A stretch of 64,000 bases of DNA from Megalonaias nervosa. Lineage: Eukaryota; Mollusca; Bivalvia; Unionida; Unionidae. Where the stretch lies: the NCBI GenBank assembly GCA_016617855.1, contig JAECUM010001906.1:62001-126000 (forward strand), in the 5' to 3' direction. Each line of letters begins with the position of its first letter. The stretch's first letter is position 1. The notes under the pieces were generated by a model that ran no database searches, had not been told where the DNA came from, and saw only the letters and a program-made list of their open reading frames with translations. Shown here in pieces: positions 1-62,269 of this stretch. The position numbers and the translations under genes were made by a program.

Positions 1-503
1 TGTATGAGCACTTGTATTTTCCAGGGAAAAGAATCACTAATTCCATAAAATAAAAATTCAACTCAAACTGGTCACAAAAAATACCTTAAGTGTCAAAGGT
101 ATAGAACCCGGACTGGCTAATTCTTACGAAGAAAACAGTAATACATTAAGTCAAGACGCAAAACAGATTCCCGTATGAGGGTCACGTAGTCATCTTTCCA
201 GAACAACGTAGAAACTTTTACATGCCTACCATCACGTATTCCCGGTATAGCCCTAATTGAAATCAATGGTTCTTACTGTCGGAAAAAAAAAAAAAGAGTT
301 GTTTACCAAAAACACTTACTAGTTCTGAATCAAGGTCAGCAACTAGATACAGTGTTTCTACTATTGGTTGTTTATCAGGTCAAACAAAACTGAACTGAAT
401 TCCCCCCCCCCTCAAAAAATATCAAATCCAGTAGACAAAGTTATCATTACAACAACATGTAATGGAATAAAATAAAAAAAAATTAAAACTAACAAACAAA
501 TAA
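1..503. other. Upstream flank, no feature recognised
   Basis: AT-rich sequence with short A and C homopolymers (C run near 404-412). I find no convincing open reading frame, repeat family or promoter here. It precedes the decayed minus-strand coding relic. Confidence 0.6.
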
Positions 504-1640
504 TTAAAGTACATATACATAACAGTAGATCTTCTCGTATTTTAGAAGAACAGACTTGAATTTAACGGATCTGCACAATGATATCAGATATCTTCTTCGA
601 TCTTCTGTTAAATCTGTCAGCAAGTTTAAAATCTGTACAAAAATAAAATAAAATTTTATATTTTTTGACGACCATAAATTTTGAGTTGTCCAATACAAAC
701 GGCTTTAGCATATCCCAAAATATCTGATGCTCTGTGACAGTAAAATCAATTTTTTTATAATCTTTTTGGCACGATGATATTTGACATTATATCGTGATTG
801 CGCTGCAACATAAACTTGTTCGCGTTGAGGTATAATACCTGGTTCATCGACAAGTTGATCATTAGGTACGGGAAACAGATATGTTTCAAGATCAAATTGT
901 GATTATTCTACCATCCGGTGTAAAGTACCTTTATTAATCACTAGACCACTGGTGGTCTGAGGGTATACTTCGTGTCACATGATCAAGATCATCTCGAAGA
1001 TCAGACAATCGTTGAAAGATATTATAATTTATCAGCGACATTATTCATAAAACTTTTATCTAGTAGAAGTAATAAATGCCAGACGAATTAAGGAGTATTG
1101 TCAGAGCTAAAATATTGTATCTGAGCCTGCTGTTTGACGCGGTTAAAGTTTTTATGAGGAACCAAAAAAGAAGACAATCTCAAGCATGTTAATCTTATCG
1201 TTGCATATGATCCTTATTCGGCGTTTGAGGTACTGTTAACAGATTCTGAGGTATTGGAACTTTAGAAAGATAAAAATATCTTTGTTAGATATGATAGGTA
1301 CACTGTCATGAAATGGGTCCACTGTTGCTTGATCCGAGAAAATCTTACGGATATTCTAAAGATTTATCTGTGATAAGCTGGCTCATCATAAAAGCTCAGT
1401 TTTGTGTTCAATAGTTGATACACTTGCATTCTAGATGGAATGTCATCATGGAACAGTATCCAGATAAATTCATGTAAAAACATGTCAGTGTACTTTGCAT
1501 CATCGCTGGACTTTACTTCAAGCTTATAACCAGCTGGTGTTATAATCCCGAACGAAGCTTTAGTTTTAAGATTAATAATAACTCCAAGTTCATTGCCAGC
1601 GAACAGGTTCGTTTTTGGATGACACGAAAACATTCCCTGG
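504..1640 (-). pseudogene. Decayed coding relic of unknown identity
   Basis: Read on the minus strand, this stretch gives successive coding-like segments broken by stops and frameshifts. An intact 89-codon frame spans 1633-1364. Further down, short frames continue in the same direction: about 1240-1090, about 980-716, and 698-504. They have protein-like composition, with pieces such as NKGTLHRM and QREQVYVAAQSRYN. The stops fall singly between long open stretches, which is what an old inactivated gene looks like. I do not recognise the family. A host pseudogene, a large DNA transposon gene or an endogenous viral fragment are all possible. It lies head-to-head with the zinc-finger gene, about 600 bp upstream of its start. 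Function is not proposed. Confidence 0.35.
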
Positions 1641-1832
1641 CACCTTGCAAGACTATTGACGATATTGGGTTATTGGTATAAATTTGCCATCATATACTAT
1701 ACGTTTTTCAAATCTCTAATTAACAAATTCGTATCGTACTATCAGAGAAATATAAAACACAATATTATATGATATTGAAACTTGCAGATATCGGGAAACG
1801 AAGTATGTTCGTGACAAAATATCAGCCAAAAA

Positions 1833-1904
1833 TACTGGCGGACATGTATAGCCTATCGTGTTCTCAAAAATGGCGTTAAACCTAACAACAACAGCAACAA
1901 ACAC
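1833..1904 (+). repeat. 3' fragment of a tRNA-derived SINE
   Basis: The segment 'ggacatgtatagcctatc' followed by 'aaaaatggcgttaaac' and an AAC-rich tail matches the 3' ends of the complete SINE copies at 32650-32905 and 43318-43545. Only the tail is present, as expected from 5'-truncated or eroded retroposition. Confidence 0.75.
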
Positions 1905-2157
1905 AAGAATGAAATCTGAGGCTTTGGAATGAATGGCTTATCGCATCATAAAAAACAAATAAAAATGCATGTGGAAAAATTTTTTTTCTTCAGATTTGAT
2001 TGTTTGCCTTTCCTCTATTTATAAGGTAATAACCAGCAAATTGTAATTAACATTTAGATATTGTTTCAGAGAATGCCTCCTTACAAGTTATTAGCCTAAA
2101 GAAAAAACCCACCGATAACCACAGCTGAATTGAATTGAGATGCCAATGAGCGTGCTC

Positions 2158-2237
2158 ATAAATCACGTGATTTGGGAAATTTGGCGCTTTGGACCTGAAT
2201 AGCGAACCCCATGTCTGACTCGTAAACGGGGTTTGAT
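2158..2237 (+). promoter_or_regulatory. Putative core promoter of the zinc-finger gene
   Basis: Just upstream of the start codon lie a 14-bp perfect palindrome AAATCACGTGATTT (2160-2173), containing the TCACGTGA E-box bound by bHLH-Zip factors such as USF, MITF and TFE, and TTTGGCGC (2180-2187), which fits the E2F consensus. No TATA box is obvious. An in-frame TAA at 2223-2225 shows that the reading frame does not extend further upstream without splicing. The transcription start was not determined, so the promoter role is inferred from position and motif content. Confidence 0.5.
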
Positions 2238-51952
<49,715 letters not shown>

Positions 51953-52540
51953 CTATGGTTCCCCATTTTGGCAAGTGTTAATTTGACCATGAATTACCAG
52001 TAAACAAGACATCGATCCAGAAGTTTCACCTTATTGGATTCTTATGGTTGGTGATCTAAACAAAAGATTGAGGGCAACTGAAAAAATGTGGCAGGAAAGG
52101 GTTCAGTTAATTGTATACTAGATGATTCTCAAGCCTCATGTGAATAGCTCCGTTGGAATCCACTACGTAACAGTTCATTACATGGATTTGTGAGTAGGTG
52201 GAAACTTGGTGCTTTTTGACTGGATTGAATAAGTGAATATTGCAGGGATTACTTTTGTCATTACTGTCAGTACCACTCCTGGCAAAGTTATGGAGGAAGC
52301 TTTTATGAAAGAGTTTTTTCCTTAACTTAGTTTAAGCTTTGTTTTGCAGGCAAGGTGCTGCATTTCACCAGTTAATTTGATAACAAAGGATTTTGTTATG
52401 TGTACAGAAGTGCTGGATAGCTTCTTGATGTGGTCTGAAAAGACTATACTTGATGATGTAATCATCCGTTGTTTTTTATTATCAGTTAAATATGCTTTTA
52501 GATGGTAGCACATATTAAATAAATATGTCTAAAAAGAGAC
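51953..52540 (+). other. 3' untranslated region (inferred)
   Basis: Sequence between the stop codon and the first good polyadenylation signal. No open frame of note. Its true end needs transcript evidence, and later AATAAA hexamers (for example 53670-53675) could extend it. Confidence 0.55.
52518..52523 (+). terminator. Candidate polyadenylation signal AATAAA
   Basis: First canonical AATAAA after the stop codon, 566 nt downstream, followed within 50 bases by AT- and GT-rich sequence. Confidence 0.5.
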
Positions 52541-52584
52541 ATTTTTGAAGGTCACTTTCATCATATAGTTGTAGATAAAACATC

Positions 52585-53050
52585 TCATGGTGTGTACAGC
52601 CTTGAAAAATCCTTGATTTGAGGGGTATTTACCTTGAAACTTTAACTTTTTAAAAGTTGGTTATCCTTGAAAAATCCTTAAATTTGGCCAAAAACTTAAT
52701 GCATTCATCTGAGGGAATACAACAATATTACAACTAAATAAGATATATTATTTTGTAAATTGAAAAGTTTTCATATTTGTGAATTTCGATGAAGGAATAC
52801 ATTTTAGAAAAGACATCAAGTCTGGTAGTTACCAGATGTATTATTGTCCCTTTGCTGCAGTGGTACATTAATCATATTTGCAGATGGATGGCTGAATTAG
52901 TGTGAATGTGATTCAGCTAGGAATGATCTGTTTAAAATTCAGAATGGGTGTATGACCCACTTTCTTGAGGTAAAAAAACTTGATCCTTAAAGCTTTTGGA
53001 AGTCCTTAAAATGTCCTTGAAAAGATCATCCTGGCTGTACAAACCATATG
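52585..53050. mobile_element. MITE with GGTTTGTACAGCC-type ends, copy 2
   Basis: The left end is CATGGTGTGTACAGCCTTG. The right end in reverse complement is ATATGGTTTGTACAGCCAGG. Repeated 'ccttgaaaaatccttga' motifs lie inside both ends. Same type as 20453-20865. It lies just after the first polyadenylation signal. Confidence 0.65.
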
Positions 53051-54949
53051 TAAAGAAAACTGAACTTTTGAAAACCACAGATCTCATTTGTCTGAGGTGG
53101 TTACTGCAGGGTAAACCATATACTTTATTTTAATTGACTGTTACTAAACATTATTAGTATTTTCTTTACCATTTTAAGACTCTGCACCGTTATCTGATTT
53201 TTCACAATATCAGCAGTCCTACTGGACTTTTAACAGTTTTAATAGGGCTAAGAAAATAACGAAAAGCAAGAGGTCATAATTGGTAATGGCAAATTAAGGT
53301 TGTCAAAAGTTTGTATTTTTCTTGTTCCTGAAGTTAAACAGTATTAAAATGATACAAAATGCTCATATTTTAATGAAAATATTGGCAATATCCTGTCGAG
53401 AGCATGAAAAACTGCTATGTAACTTTGTTAATTGCCTTAGATGGTAACCTCAGAAATATGGAACTGTTCCTGAAGATAAGTGACTCCGACCTCTGAATTC
53501 TCTCATGTCACAAATATTTTCTGGTGAAGTATTGCATAAATTCATTGCTTTCATTACTTTTACTCTCAAAACACCTTTAATGATAAGTATTTGCTTTTGA
53601 TGGTGAAAAAGATGGGGATTATTGTTTGCATAATTGTAATTCAGTTCATGTTTGAAGGCATTAAAAATGAATAAATTAGTACAATGAATGAATGTTACAA
53701 CTGTTTTACACTAAGATGTTTTATTGCACAAGCTATGATAGAGTTCATGTTTTGGGCAGAATATGATGGGTGTAATTGCCGAAATTGGGGAGTGGGGGAG
53801 GTTCATAAGATGAATCCAAATTTTTGCTTTCCAGGCATGTTGAAGTGAAATTTCACAGTTGAGGGTAACTGTTTCACTCTAATAACTGACATTGATAAAT
53901 TTGACTCTTGTGAATCACAACTTAAGTTAGAAAGTTTATGTCTTCTTTTTTTTAATATCAAAACTGATATATTTCTTGTTATGTTATTTTAAACGTTTCT
54001 TTCTCTTATTCATTAAAAAGGTTTTTTGTATCAGATGTGGGTGGTAGTCATTTGTACCATTTGAAATTATTTTTTTTGTGAAATAATTCAGTTGTTACCA
54101 AATACTTGTGTGTTACTGTATTTTGATTAAACATTTTGAAATACTACTACAGAAAACATTAATGTTTCTTTGCTTTAATATCAGAACTGGACACATCAAA
54201 ATATTCTGATCCTTCTTCATTATTATTGTAGTTGTTGCTATTTTACTGGAAAGCATGGGTAGATATTAATGTTTCCACGAAATAATGTAAAACACATGAT
54301 GCATCAGTATTTCTTAACACAATCATGATTAAATATTTATTATATATTATTTTTTGTCCAGTTTTGTATTAGAAATTTAGAAATTTCTATTCTTTGTGTG
54401 ATCCTAGGATACCTTTTGATGAATAGTGAAGAACAGTTATTTATATTTTTAATATAGAGTGCATTTACTGTGTTTTTTAGCATTCCAATGCCATTTGCCA
54501 TGTGACTTCATGATGTCGGAATGTGCCTATGACATCATAGGGGTATCAATTTGAACTCCGAGTGGTATTGTAATGATTTATGATAACGATTTGCCTATGG
54601 AGAAAAAAAATACGAAATTTTTGGCCCATTTAGAGAGTAAAGCAAACCTATTTCTTTCTCAAGCCCTGGCAGATCTTAAAGATTGATGTCATCTTAATAT
54701 ATTTCTTTTTATTATCCACTGTTTTTTGTAGAAAAGAGGTGAGCTTTAAATTAGTCTTTTCCATCTGTCTTGTCATGTCTGTCAAATTAATATTATAACA
54801 ATGGGCATAAAAGTATTTCCTTTTTTCCATTCTTGTCTCCCACTTTTCATAGAAAGGGGGGGGGGGCATTATATTGGACCTGCCCATTGATCCTTCCAAA
54901 TTGTATCAGTTTTTATATTTTTCAATCCATCAGTCTCTGATTTATCATT
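53051..54949. other. Downstream flank
   Basis: AT-rich with a G run near 54857. The 83-codon minus-strand frame at 54648-54899 has no known motif. Nothing else recognised. Confidence 0.55.
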
Positions 54950-55700
54950 CAGGTGGACAGCTTGATACTGATTAGACCAACTTGGCTGAGTGCGGTTGTC
55001 AGTATTTAATATTTATCATTTAATGGAGTTGTTGCCCTTGATAGTCAGATCCTCCTACTTTTGTTCCACATGGGTAGCTTCAATTAAGTATTGGATTTAA
55101 GACAGATTTGGTATGCAGCCAGATACTAACAAGACGGAGCATTTTATGTCATTGTTAGCAGAGGTGTAGCACCTGACTATCACACCCATCCACGTCCAGT
55201 TCCAAATCTCTTGATCAGGATTAAATTTCAACTAAATTTGGTGTGCAGCTTGATGGTGACAAGATCTTGGCTGAATCTGATTTTCAAGATTCTGCATCAC
55301 TGGTTAGCAGAATTATAGCCCCTGATGTTTCAGACCTGCCAAATTGTGTTTTCACAGTTGATCCAATAATAATAATAATAAAAATAACAGCATTTCAACC
55401 AAATATGGTATGTACCTTGATATTGATGAGACCTTCACATAGTTGTCAGCCTGATTTTTGGACCTTTATTTCACAAAATCTATTTGATTTCAACTAAATT
55501 TTGACATGCAGCTTATTATTGAAACATGGGCCGAGTGTCACAGCGTAAATGACCTAATTGATCCTGATTGTCAGATTCACCCATTTTTGCTTTTGCACAA
55601 ATACTCCCCTAATTATGTTTGGATTTTATCTAAATTTGGTGTGCAGCTTTGAGAGCTTTGGAAGCATTTGATAGTCGACCTAGGCTGACCTTCTACTCAT
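54950..55700 (+). repeat. Diverged repeat units with 'AACTAAATTTGGTGTGCAGCTTGAT'
   Basis: Units near 55100, 55235, 55395, 55492 and 55630 share 'aaatttggtgtgcagcttgat' followed by 'gac(a)agac' and 'ttagcagaattatagcccctga' blocks, at spacings of about 100-160 bp. Confidence 0.6.
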
Positions 55701-55837
55701 GGGAGGCATGCAGTTCCAATGAAAGTACCATTTAAACCAACTAATCAACCTTCAGTATTATGGTATTTAATCTTATTATAAAACTAATGCTTCTTATGTA
55801 TCTAAATTGAGAAATGTAGTTTTATTAGCTGTACTGG

Positions 55838-56430
55838 TAACAGACTAGGAAAACTTGCAGGCAAGTTTATATTTCATTGTCTTATGACTGTCCATTAGTT
55901 TGTTATTTCATATTCTCCAGTATTACTTGGAGGATTTCGATGAAACTTTGCACACACATTCATCCCAAGGCCTGGTTAGTCCTAAAAAAGATAGCATGGC
56001 TCAAACATCCAATATAGCCCCCAAGCAGTAAACTTGAAAATTTGTTGTTGCTACTCTGCCTGAATGGATGGTCATGTCTCTTTGTGTGTGTCTAGTTGGT
56101 CCTAAATGGATAATGGTGCCAATCTGTATTGCCACCACAGCAGTGATCTTGTCCCACCTTTCCTTAACAGACGTCATATCAGCTTGGGCTTTCACCAAAA
56201 GACTTCTTATGGCATAACATATACTTACCTGATATCCAGTTTGACTGCCACAGTGGTTATCTTGAAAATCTTGTTGCAGCTCCTTCTTATCAACATTGGG
56301 TTTTCACCAAAATGTTTGTAATGTCGTAGTTGGCTCTAAAGAAGATGTTGCCTATCTGACATCCAGTATGGTCACCATGGCAACCATCATGAAAATCTTG
56401 TTATTGCTGCTCTTTCTTAGCGGAAATCAC
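55838..56430 (+). repeat. Array of diverged 145-bp units (copy 3)
   Basis: A leader 'agctgtactggtaacagactagg' like that at 21708 is followed by 'ggaggatttcgatgaaactttgcac' and then three units of the 145-bp repeat, before the 51-bp minisatellite. Confidence 0.7.
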
Positions 56431-56449
56431 CAGATCACTAATTATGATG

Positions 56450-56700
56450 TCACTTACTTTATCGGATAGCCGTTTAGGCATTGCTCTGACCAGAAACATG
56501 TCACTTGGATTATTGGATGGTTGTTTTGGCATTGCTCCGACCCGAAACATGTCACTTGGATTATCATTTGGCTCTTTTGGTATTGCTCTGACCAGAAATA
56601 TGGGTGGCTTGGATTATCGGTTGGCTGTTTTGGCATTGCTCTGACCAGAAACGTGTCTATTGGATTATTGGATGGCAGTTTTGTCAATATTGGGTGGCCA
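56450..56700. repeat. 51-bp minisatellite, about 4.5 copies
   Basis: 'ggcattgctctgacc' recurs at 56478, 56529, 56580 and 56633, a period of 51-53 bp, with 'agaaacatgtcacttggatta' in each unit. The period is mostly a multiple of three, so frames on both strands stay open through it (56444-56644 on +, 56454-56687 on -). I regard those as by-products. Confidence 0.85.
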
Positions 56701-57229
56701 TCATTACCTTTGGTATATTTACTGACGCAACATGGAAAACAGTATGTTGGCTTTTATGGTTCCTACATTTCTGTATGTAAAGAAGTGTTTCTGATTTATT
56801 AATTCTCATTAGGAACAGTACCAAATCATGACTAATTTTCGTTAGGAACAGTACCAAATTACACCTCCAGGTTTGGATTTAGCAAACATTTCTCACCATG
56901 TACGTATTACTTATGTGTCCACTTACCCTTTAGTCACATTTTAAAGAGAGTGACATTAATACAGCACGAGTCTTTTGGTTCATTAGATTCATTGATTTTG
57001 TTAAGCGGGATCTTGCTTAACAGTGCCAAAGAACAAAGACATTAAGGATATCAAAATTTCACATGTGTCAAAATATAGGCGTTTTTTGCATTTTTTAACT
57101 GTTCACCACAGACTTTATACATATGATGAAGTTTCAATACATCAGAACAGTTTATAATGTCAGGTATTATTTTTCATAAAGTGATATGGAACGTATGCGG
57201 TAGGCATGTAAAACAGATGTGTTTGATTA

Positions 57230-58520
57230 AATTGTGTAATTTTGAAGATTCTGTTCTTTATTATACCCCCACCTCTTTAGGGTTTTTAATAATCGTGCCA
57301 GACTGTTCAGCTCAATTTGCAATGGATTGCTATTAAACTTGGTAAATACAATGGTCATCATCATCAGATGCATATATGTTGACAAATCACTTTGCTCCTT
57401 CAGTTTGTTTATAAGTATATAAAACAATCTCGTTAGCACACCAAGTTCCCCGTTTTTGTTGGATCACCATGAAACTTTGAAATATCACTGCTGTTTTTAA
57501 TATCAAGCAAAATCCATGCATATTAATGATGTATGTTACCACTCTAAAAGACACATTTGTTTTCAGACTTTGATAAAACTTGGAATATATAACGTTCCTT
57601 ACCACTCCTAAGGCCATGTTTTTTATCTGTTATGTTTACTATCATCCACACAATATAAAGTCTGGGAGATGGTTCACACAAGATGTGTTCATACACTACT
57701 ACATAAGCCTGCTTAATGAAACTGTGACTGTTATGTATTAAGGTGAGTGATATGAGCCTCAGTTGTTTTTTATAGCCCCTTTTGACTTGTAGCTTAATGA
57801 AACAGTGTTGTGTATTAATGTGAGTGATATGAGCCTCATTTGTTAGTTATAGCCCCTTTTGACTTGTAGCTTAATGCATTGCATTACAATCTCATTAGTG
57901 CAACTGTCTTCATTTTTATGAGTTATCTTTTTTTTTACTTCGAGCTGTATGCATTGTATGATGGAACTTCAGTGCAGTTAGTATTAGATTTCAGTGGATC
58001 GCAATTAAACTTGTGGAAATATTATGATCCTCATCAGAACATGCATATATAGACAATCATTCTGCAAGTTTTGTTGTAGTTATTGCCCGGTGTAGTAAAA
58101 ATCTTGTGAACACTAGATTCATGGTTATCATTGGTTTGCCATGAATCTTTGCACACGTTATGGTCATTGTTTTCACACATCAATAAATCGCTTTGTTCTC
58201 ACAATTTGTGTAGTTTGTGCTTTATATGTCCAGCAGCTGGAATCGGTGCAAGATGGAATTTTGTGAACAACGCTTGTCCTACAGTTTTTGCGGAGTTGTT
58301 ACATGTCCTTCAGCTGACTAAAGTGAAGGAGAAAAGCTTGTAAACACAGCTTGTCTTGCATTTTTTAATAAATGGCAGTGAAACTTGGTACATACCAGTC
58401 ACCATTTCAAGATGTACATATTGACAAATCTTCATTTCTTTGATTATTGTACACATTGTTGACCATTTTTACTTGCAGCTGGATGCAATATATAACAGAA
58501 TTTTGTATGGTCAACTACTA
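57230..58520 (+). repeat. Diverged units with 'AAACTTGGTACATAC...CATATATTGACAAATC'
   Basis: Blocks near 57330, 57470, 57995, 58140 and 58380 share 'tgaaacttggtaaatacaatggtcat', 'catcagatgcatatattgacaaatcactttg' and 'gttttgttgtagttattgccc'-like motifs. This looks like an old tandem or nested repeat. Confidence 0.55.
57712..57876. repeat. Tandem duplication of about 82 bp
   Basis: 'gcttaatgaaactgtg' through 'gagtgatatgagcctca' and 'atagccccttttgacttgta' occurs twice in direct succession with a few changes. Confidence 0.9.
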
Positions 58521-58565
58521 TTGCAGTTGTTAGTGGATAGCATGGTACATGTTATGTTCTCAGGC

Positions 58566-58790
58566 CACAGGTGGCCGAGTGATGTAAGGCACTTGCCTTT
58601 ACAGATCATTCACACCTCCCCCATTACCATGGGTTTGAATCTCGGTTCATCTAATGTGGGTATGTGAGAAAGATTGGCAGTAGCTTTCTCCGAGTCAGTG
58701 GTTCACTCTTGGTTCTTTCTTCACCAGTATACTGGTTACCATGTACAGTCTAACAAGCTTAACAATGGCATTCAACCCTAAAAAACTAAA
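58566..58790 (+). mobile_element. tRNA-derived SINE, third copy (diverged)
   Basis: A box AGGTGGCCGAGTGATGTAAGG and B box GGGTTTGAATCTCGG, then 'gtgggtatgtgagaaagattggcagtagctt' and a tail 'aatggcattcaaccc'. Same family as 32650-32905 but more eroded. Confidence 0.85.
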
Positions 58791-58799
58791 CCAATCTTA

Positions 58800-59630
58800 T
58801 TATGCTCACCAGTATAAGTATGCCGGTTCTAGTTTTCAAAAATATTTCCGGATATGGCATGGTTTATTTATCTGAACATATTAGAGTGCTCATTTGTTAC
58901 TCGAGGATGCTTATTGTATAATTATGTATCAGTGCTCAAAAAACTCGTGCACAAGTGATTTTTTTCAACTCAATAACATCTGTATTAAGGAAGGTTCAAG
59001 AAGTAGACCAATCATGATCAATTCAATTCAGATCTTTCAACATGCCTTAGTAATATCTTGCATATTTACAATGGTAGATTGATTTAAAATTTCAAGTTGG
59101 TTACCTGTCATATGCAATTTTCATACATGGTGATTAAACACACATCCTAAACCTACTTATTTACTACATTTAGCAATTGTGTGACGATTTACAATCACTT
59201 GGGCAGTACCATGTTAAACAAGTCCTTTAATAGGCACTGTTGTATGCAAAACCTAATTACTTTAATGTCTTAAAGATTACATTTCTAAATTGCTTTGCAT
59301 TGAGAGAAATGTAGAACTTTGATTTCACTGCCTTCATAATTATATATGGGTTTAATGTTGACATGTTGAACTTGTTAGCAATATATGCTCTTGAGAATCA
59401 TTGTCAAGAACATTATCAACACCTTAAAAATCATTTGACTGTAGAGAGAATATACATTTTGGGGTTTGATTTAACATTTCAATTGTGTTCATTTATCTTT
59501 TACACTGCTTTTTGTCAGTGTGATAGTACATTGTAATAAGAGTTCTCTAACTGCATCTTTTTTAATGGACACGTCATTTAGTGACCATTTTCTTATTCTG
59601 TCATTGCATTTTTGATATGCCACCCTTCTG
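58800..59630. other. Downstream flank
   Basis: AT-rich with no recognised feature. Confidence 0.55.
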
Positions 59631-59639
59631 TCCATCTGT

Positions 59640-60200
59640 ATCCATTAATTTTTACCATTCTTTTTAGATGGTTTGCACTTAGGGTAACGAACCCTATTAA
59701 TTTGGAGGTCAAGGGGTAAATGTCAAAGAAAAGAAACAATAAATTGATTTTTATACTACTATTTTTCCACCTTCAGCAGTTGCCAATGATGTGGATGGCT
59801 CACATTTGTGGTCAGGAAGAAGTATATCAATTTGTGGGTCATAGGGTCAAAGGTCAGGATCAACTTTGGGGTCAAAAGGTCATGGCTGCTTCATAAAAGG
59901 CAAAAAACAAAAACATTTCAGTACATTACCATGTACCTTCACCAAAGTCGGTAAATGATTCACACATTGGTTAAAAATATTGATTTTGGATTCAAAAGGC
60001 TAAAGGTCAATGTCATTTCTACTACTACCAAAAGAAAAATGATTTTTTTGTGTGCATAATAACCTAAGTTTTAGACCAGGTACCATTACCAAAGTAGGAG
60101 GACTTGCACTTTTAAGGTTTGGAAGAGGCTATTAATTTTTGTGTCCATAGATCAGACAATGTGGCTCAAAGAAAAATAGTTCACACTGCTTTCATTGACT
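59640..60200. repeat. 'ACCTTCACCAAAG / AGGTCAAAGGTCA' multi-unit repeat, copy 2
   Basis: Repeated 'taccttcaccaaagt', 'gggtcaaaggtcaggatcaa' and 'gattcaaaaggctaaaggtcaatgtcatt' blocks, the same family as 18030-18510. Confidence 0.6.
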
Positions 60201-60542
60201 AAAGGTTGAGGCCACTGAGTGTTAATTATCTCTCGAGTCAACCATGCAATGCTAGTGTCTACACTGAGGACTGTTAAACACTGGATGTGTATAATGCGCT
60301 GTTCATGGTACTTTTGTTATATAGTTGTGTATTAAATTTGTAAGTTCAGTCTTTGGCAGGGGCATCCAAATCACTGTTTGAATTTATTGACAAATTAGTT
60401 TTTTCAGATGTTAATATCATGGATCAAATGTAAGCTTTTATTTGTGGTAGTGTGAACCTTATACATAATCCTGTATGTAGAAATGGATATTTTATATTTT
60501 CAAGAGTCATTATTAAATACTATTGTATTAAATAGTGGGGTC

Positions 60543-60764
60543 AACCATATATACTTGCTTATAAGTCAAGTCCAACTGCAAACTGCACAGGCTCAGATCT
60601 GCTGGAACATTGTGTGACTTCAGATCTGAGCCTGTGCAGTTTGTCAGGAGTAATCAGTTGAACAAAAAACAAAGACCCTTATCAGCAGGCACATTATGCT
60701 ATGGCAGGTTAGCGTCTTTGTTTTTTTGCAGTTTCACTTGACTTATAAGTGAGTATGAATGGTA
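60543..60764. mobile_element. Foldback MITE with ACCATATATACTTG ends, copy 2
   Basis: The outer arms 'accatatatacttgcttataagtcaagt' and its inverse at the right edge flank two inner inverted repeats. One has perfect 23-bp arms (60579-60601 and 60621-60643, core GCACAGGCTCAGATCTG) around a 19-nt loop. The other pairs 'acaaagac' (about 60669-60677) with 'gtctttgt'. Transcribed, the element would fold strongly. Confidence 0.8.
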
Positions 60765-62269
60765 TTTATTGTTCTGCTGTTAATAATGAAGTTATTATGT
60801 CAGGATGGATAAAAGTAAGCAAATGGCTACGAATCTTCTGGCATTTTATCTTGATAGTCGTGGCTGTATTATCCAGTAGGCACTGTGCCTAGGGCCTATG
60901 AACACCATGTGACTGAAAGGCATATACCCATGTGCTTAGGGCCTACAAGGACCTAAATCTGGCCCTGCATGGCAGAGTATTAGGATATCAATAAGTACAG
61001 TTTTCATATATGGATGTTTACATCTTCTTACTAACAGTATTATATATTTCTCCAACTTGGGATACAACTCCTTGGATATAAACATTAAATTAAATTTTTT
61101 TACATTTGAATCAATTTCAATATCATGAAATTAATTATTAAAAAAATCTGCAGAAATGGAGATTTTTCAAGGAATTGTTCTTTTAATAAACAGGAAATTT
61201 GCCAGTAGATATTTTTTTAAAAATATATATTGTATATTCAATACATGTCTAGAATGTGCAACGCCTGATGCAGTCACTATTCTGTTGGGATGCAACATGT
61301 ACTTTTGATGAACTAAGGTATCTTCACAGTGTGGGTCTTTATTTAGTTTAGACAGCTCTATCAAACAGTCTTTGTTATTGTTAAGAATTCGAGTTTGGAC
61401 AATTTATTGTCAAGCCCAAGTTAGCGGAAAGCAAGACATAGTAGTCACTCTTCTGCTGGCAGCATCAGTGGCATCTTCAACAGTTTATGGTTTTTGTCCA
61501 GGTTTTTAGTAATGCTTTAATAATGGGCTCAATGTGTGTGCTGTTTAGAAGTTTTACTTCAGCCTTTAATATACTGGTTAATGTAAACAAAACTTTCAGA
61601 TCACCTTCATGGTTGGGGATATAATTGAATTTCTCATCTTTTTAGGGCCTGTACAAAAACATCAACTTCGGTCCATACAAAAAATTAATTTTGATCTATT
61701 TTGGTCAATACAAAAAATTAATTTTGAACCATTTTGTAGCACTGTTATCTGACATATACATAAAGAAACAGGCATGCTGGTATATGAATTTGTTTTCAGT
61801 ATGACAGAATTAGAGAAACCAGCAGTGTTCCACAACAGAAAGCCTACATGACCATTCTACTGTTGTAAAACACTATTGTAAAACACTTAAGATTTCCAAG
61901 GGTCTTGTGTGGTTTTAGTTCTTTTCTGTTATTGCAATTAATATACCTGTATAAACATTTTCTTTGCAATATTAAGATACATATGTTGCAACTGCATCAT
62001 ATTAGGGCCAATCTTTCCTTGTGTTCACAGCACTACGATACACATGGATAAAAGTGACTTCATATCCATGTCATTATATGACTGCATCACATAGAGGTGC
62101 ACATCGTTACAACAGAGGTCTAAGTTGTAACAATGACAATTGTTACCCAGCATCCACACCATTGAAATTGCAATGTGTATTATTGTACCCAATGAAGTAC
62201 AGCAGAACCCATGTCTGCAGTTACATAACGCAGCAGCATATTGGTGCCTATGGTGTTTGTTATACTTCT
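60765..62269. other. Downstream flank
   Basis: AT-rich. No recognised gene or element. Confidence 0.55.

Noticed and set aside
1716..1904. 62-codon minus-strand frame
   Set aside because: It is an antisense reading of the SINE tail (FNAIFENTIGYTCPPVFL pattern), as also found in the other SINE copies.
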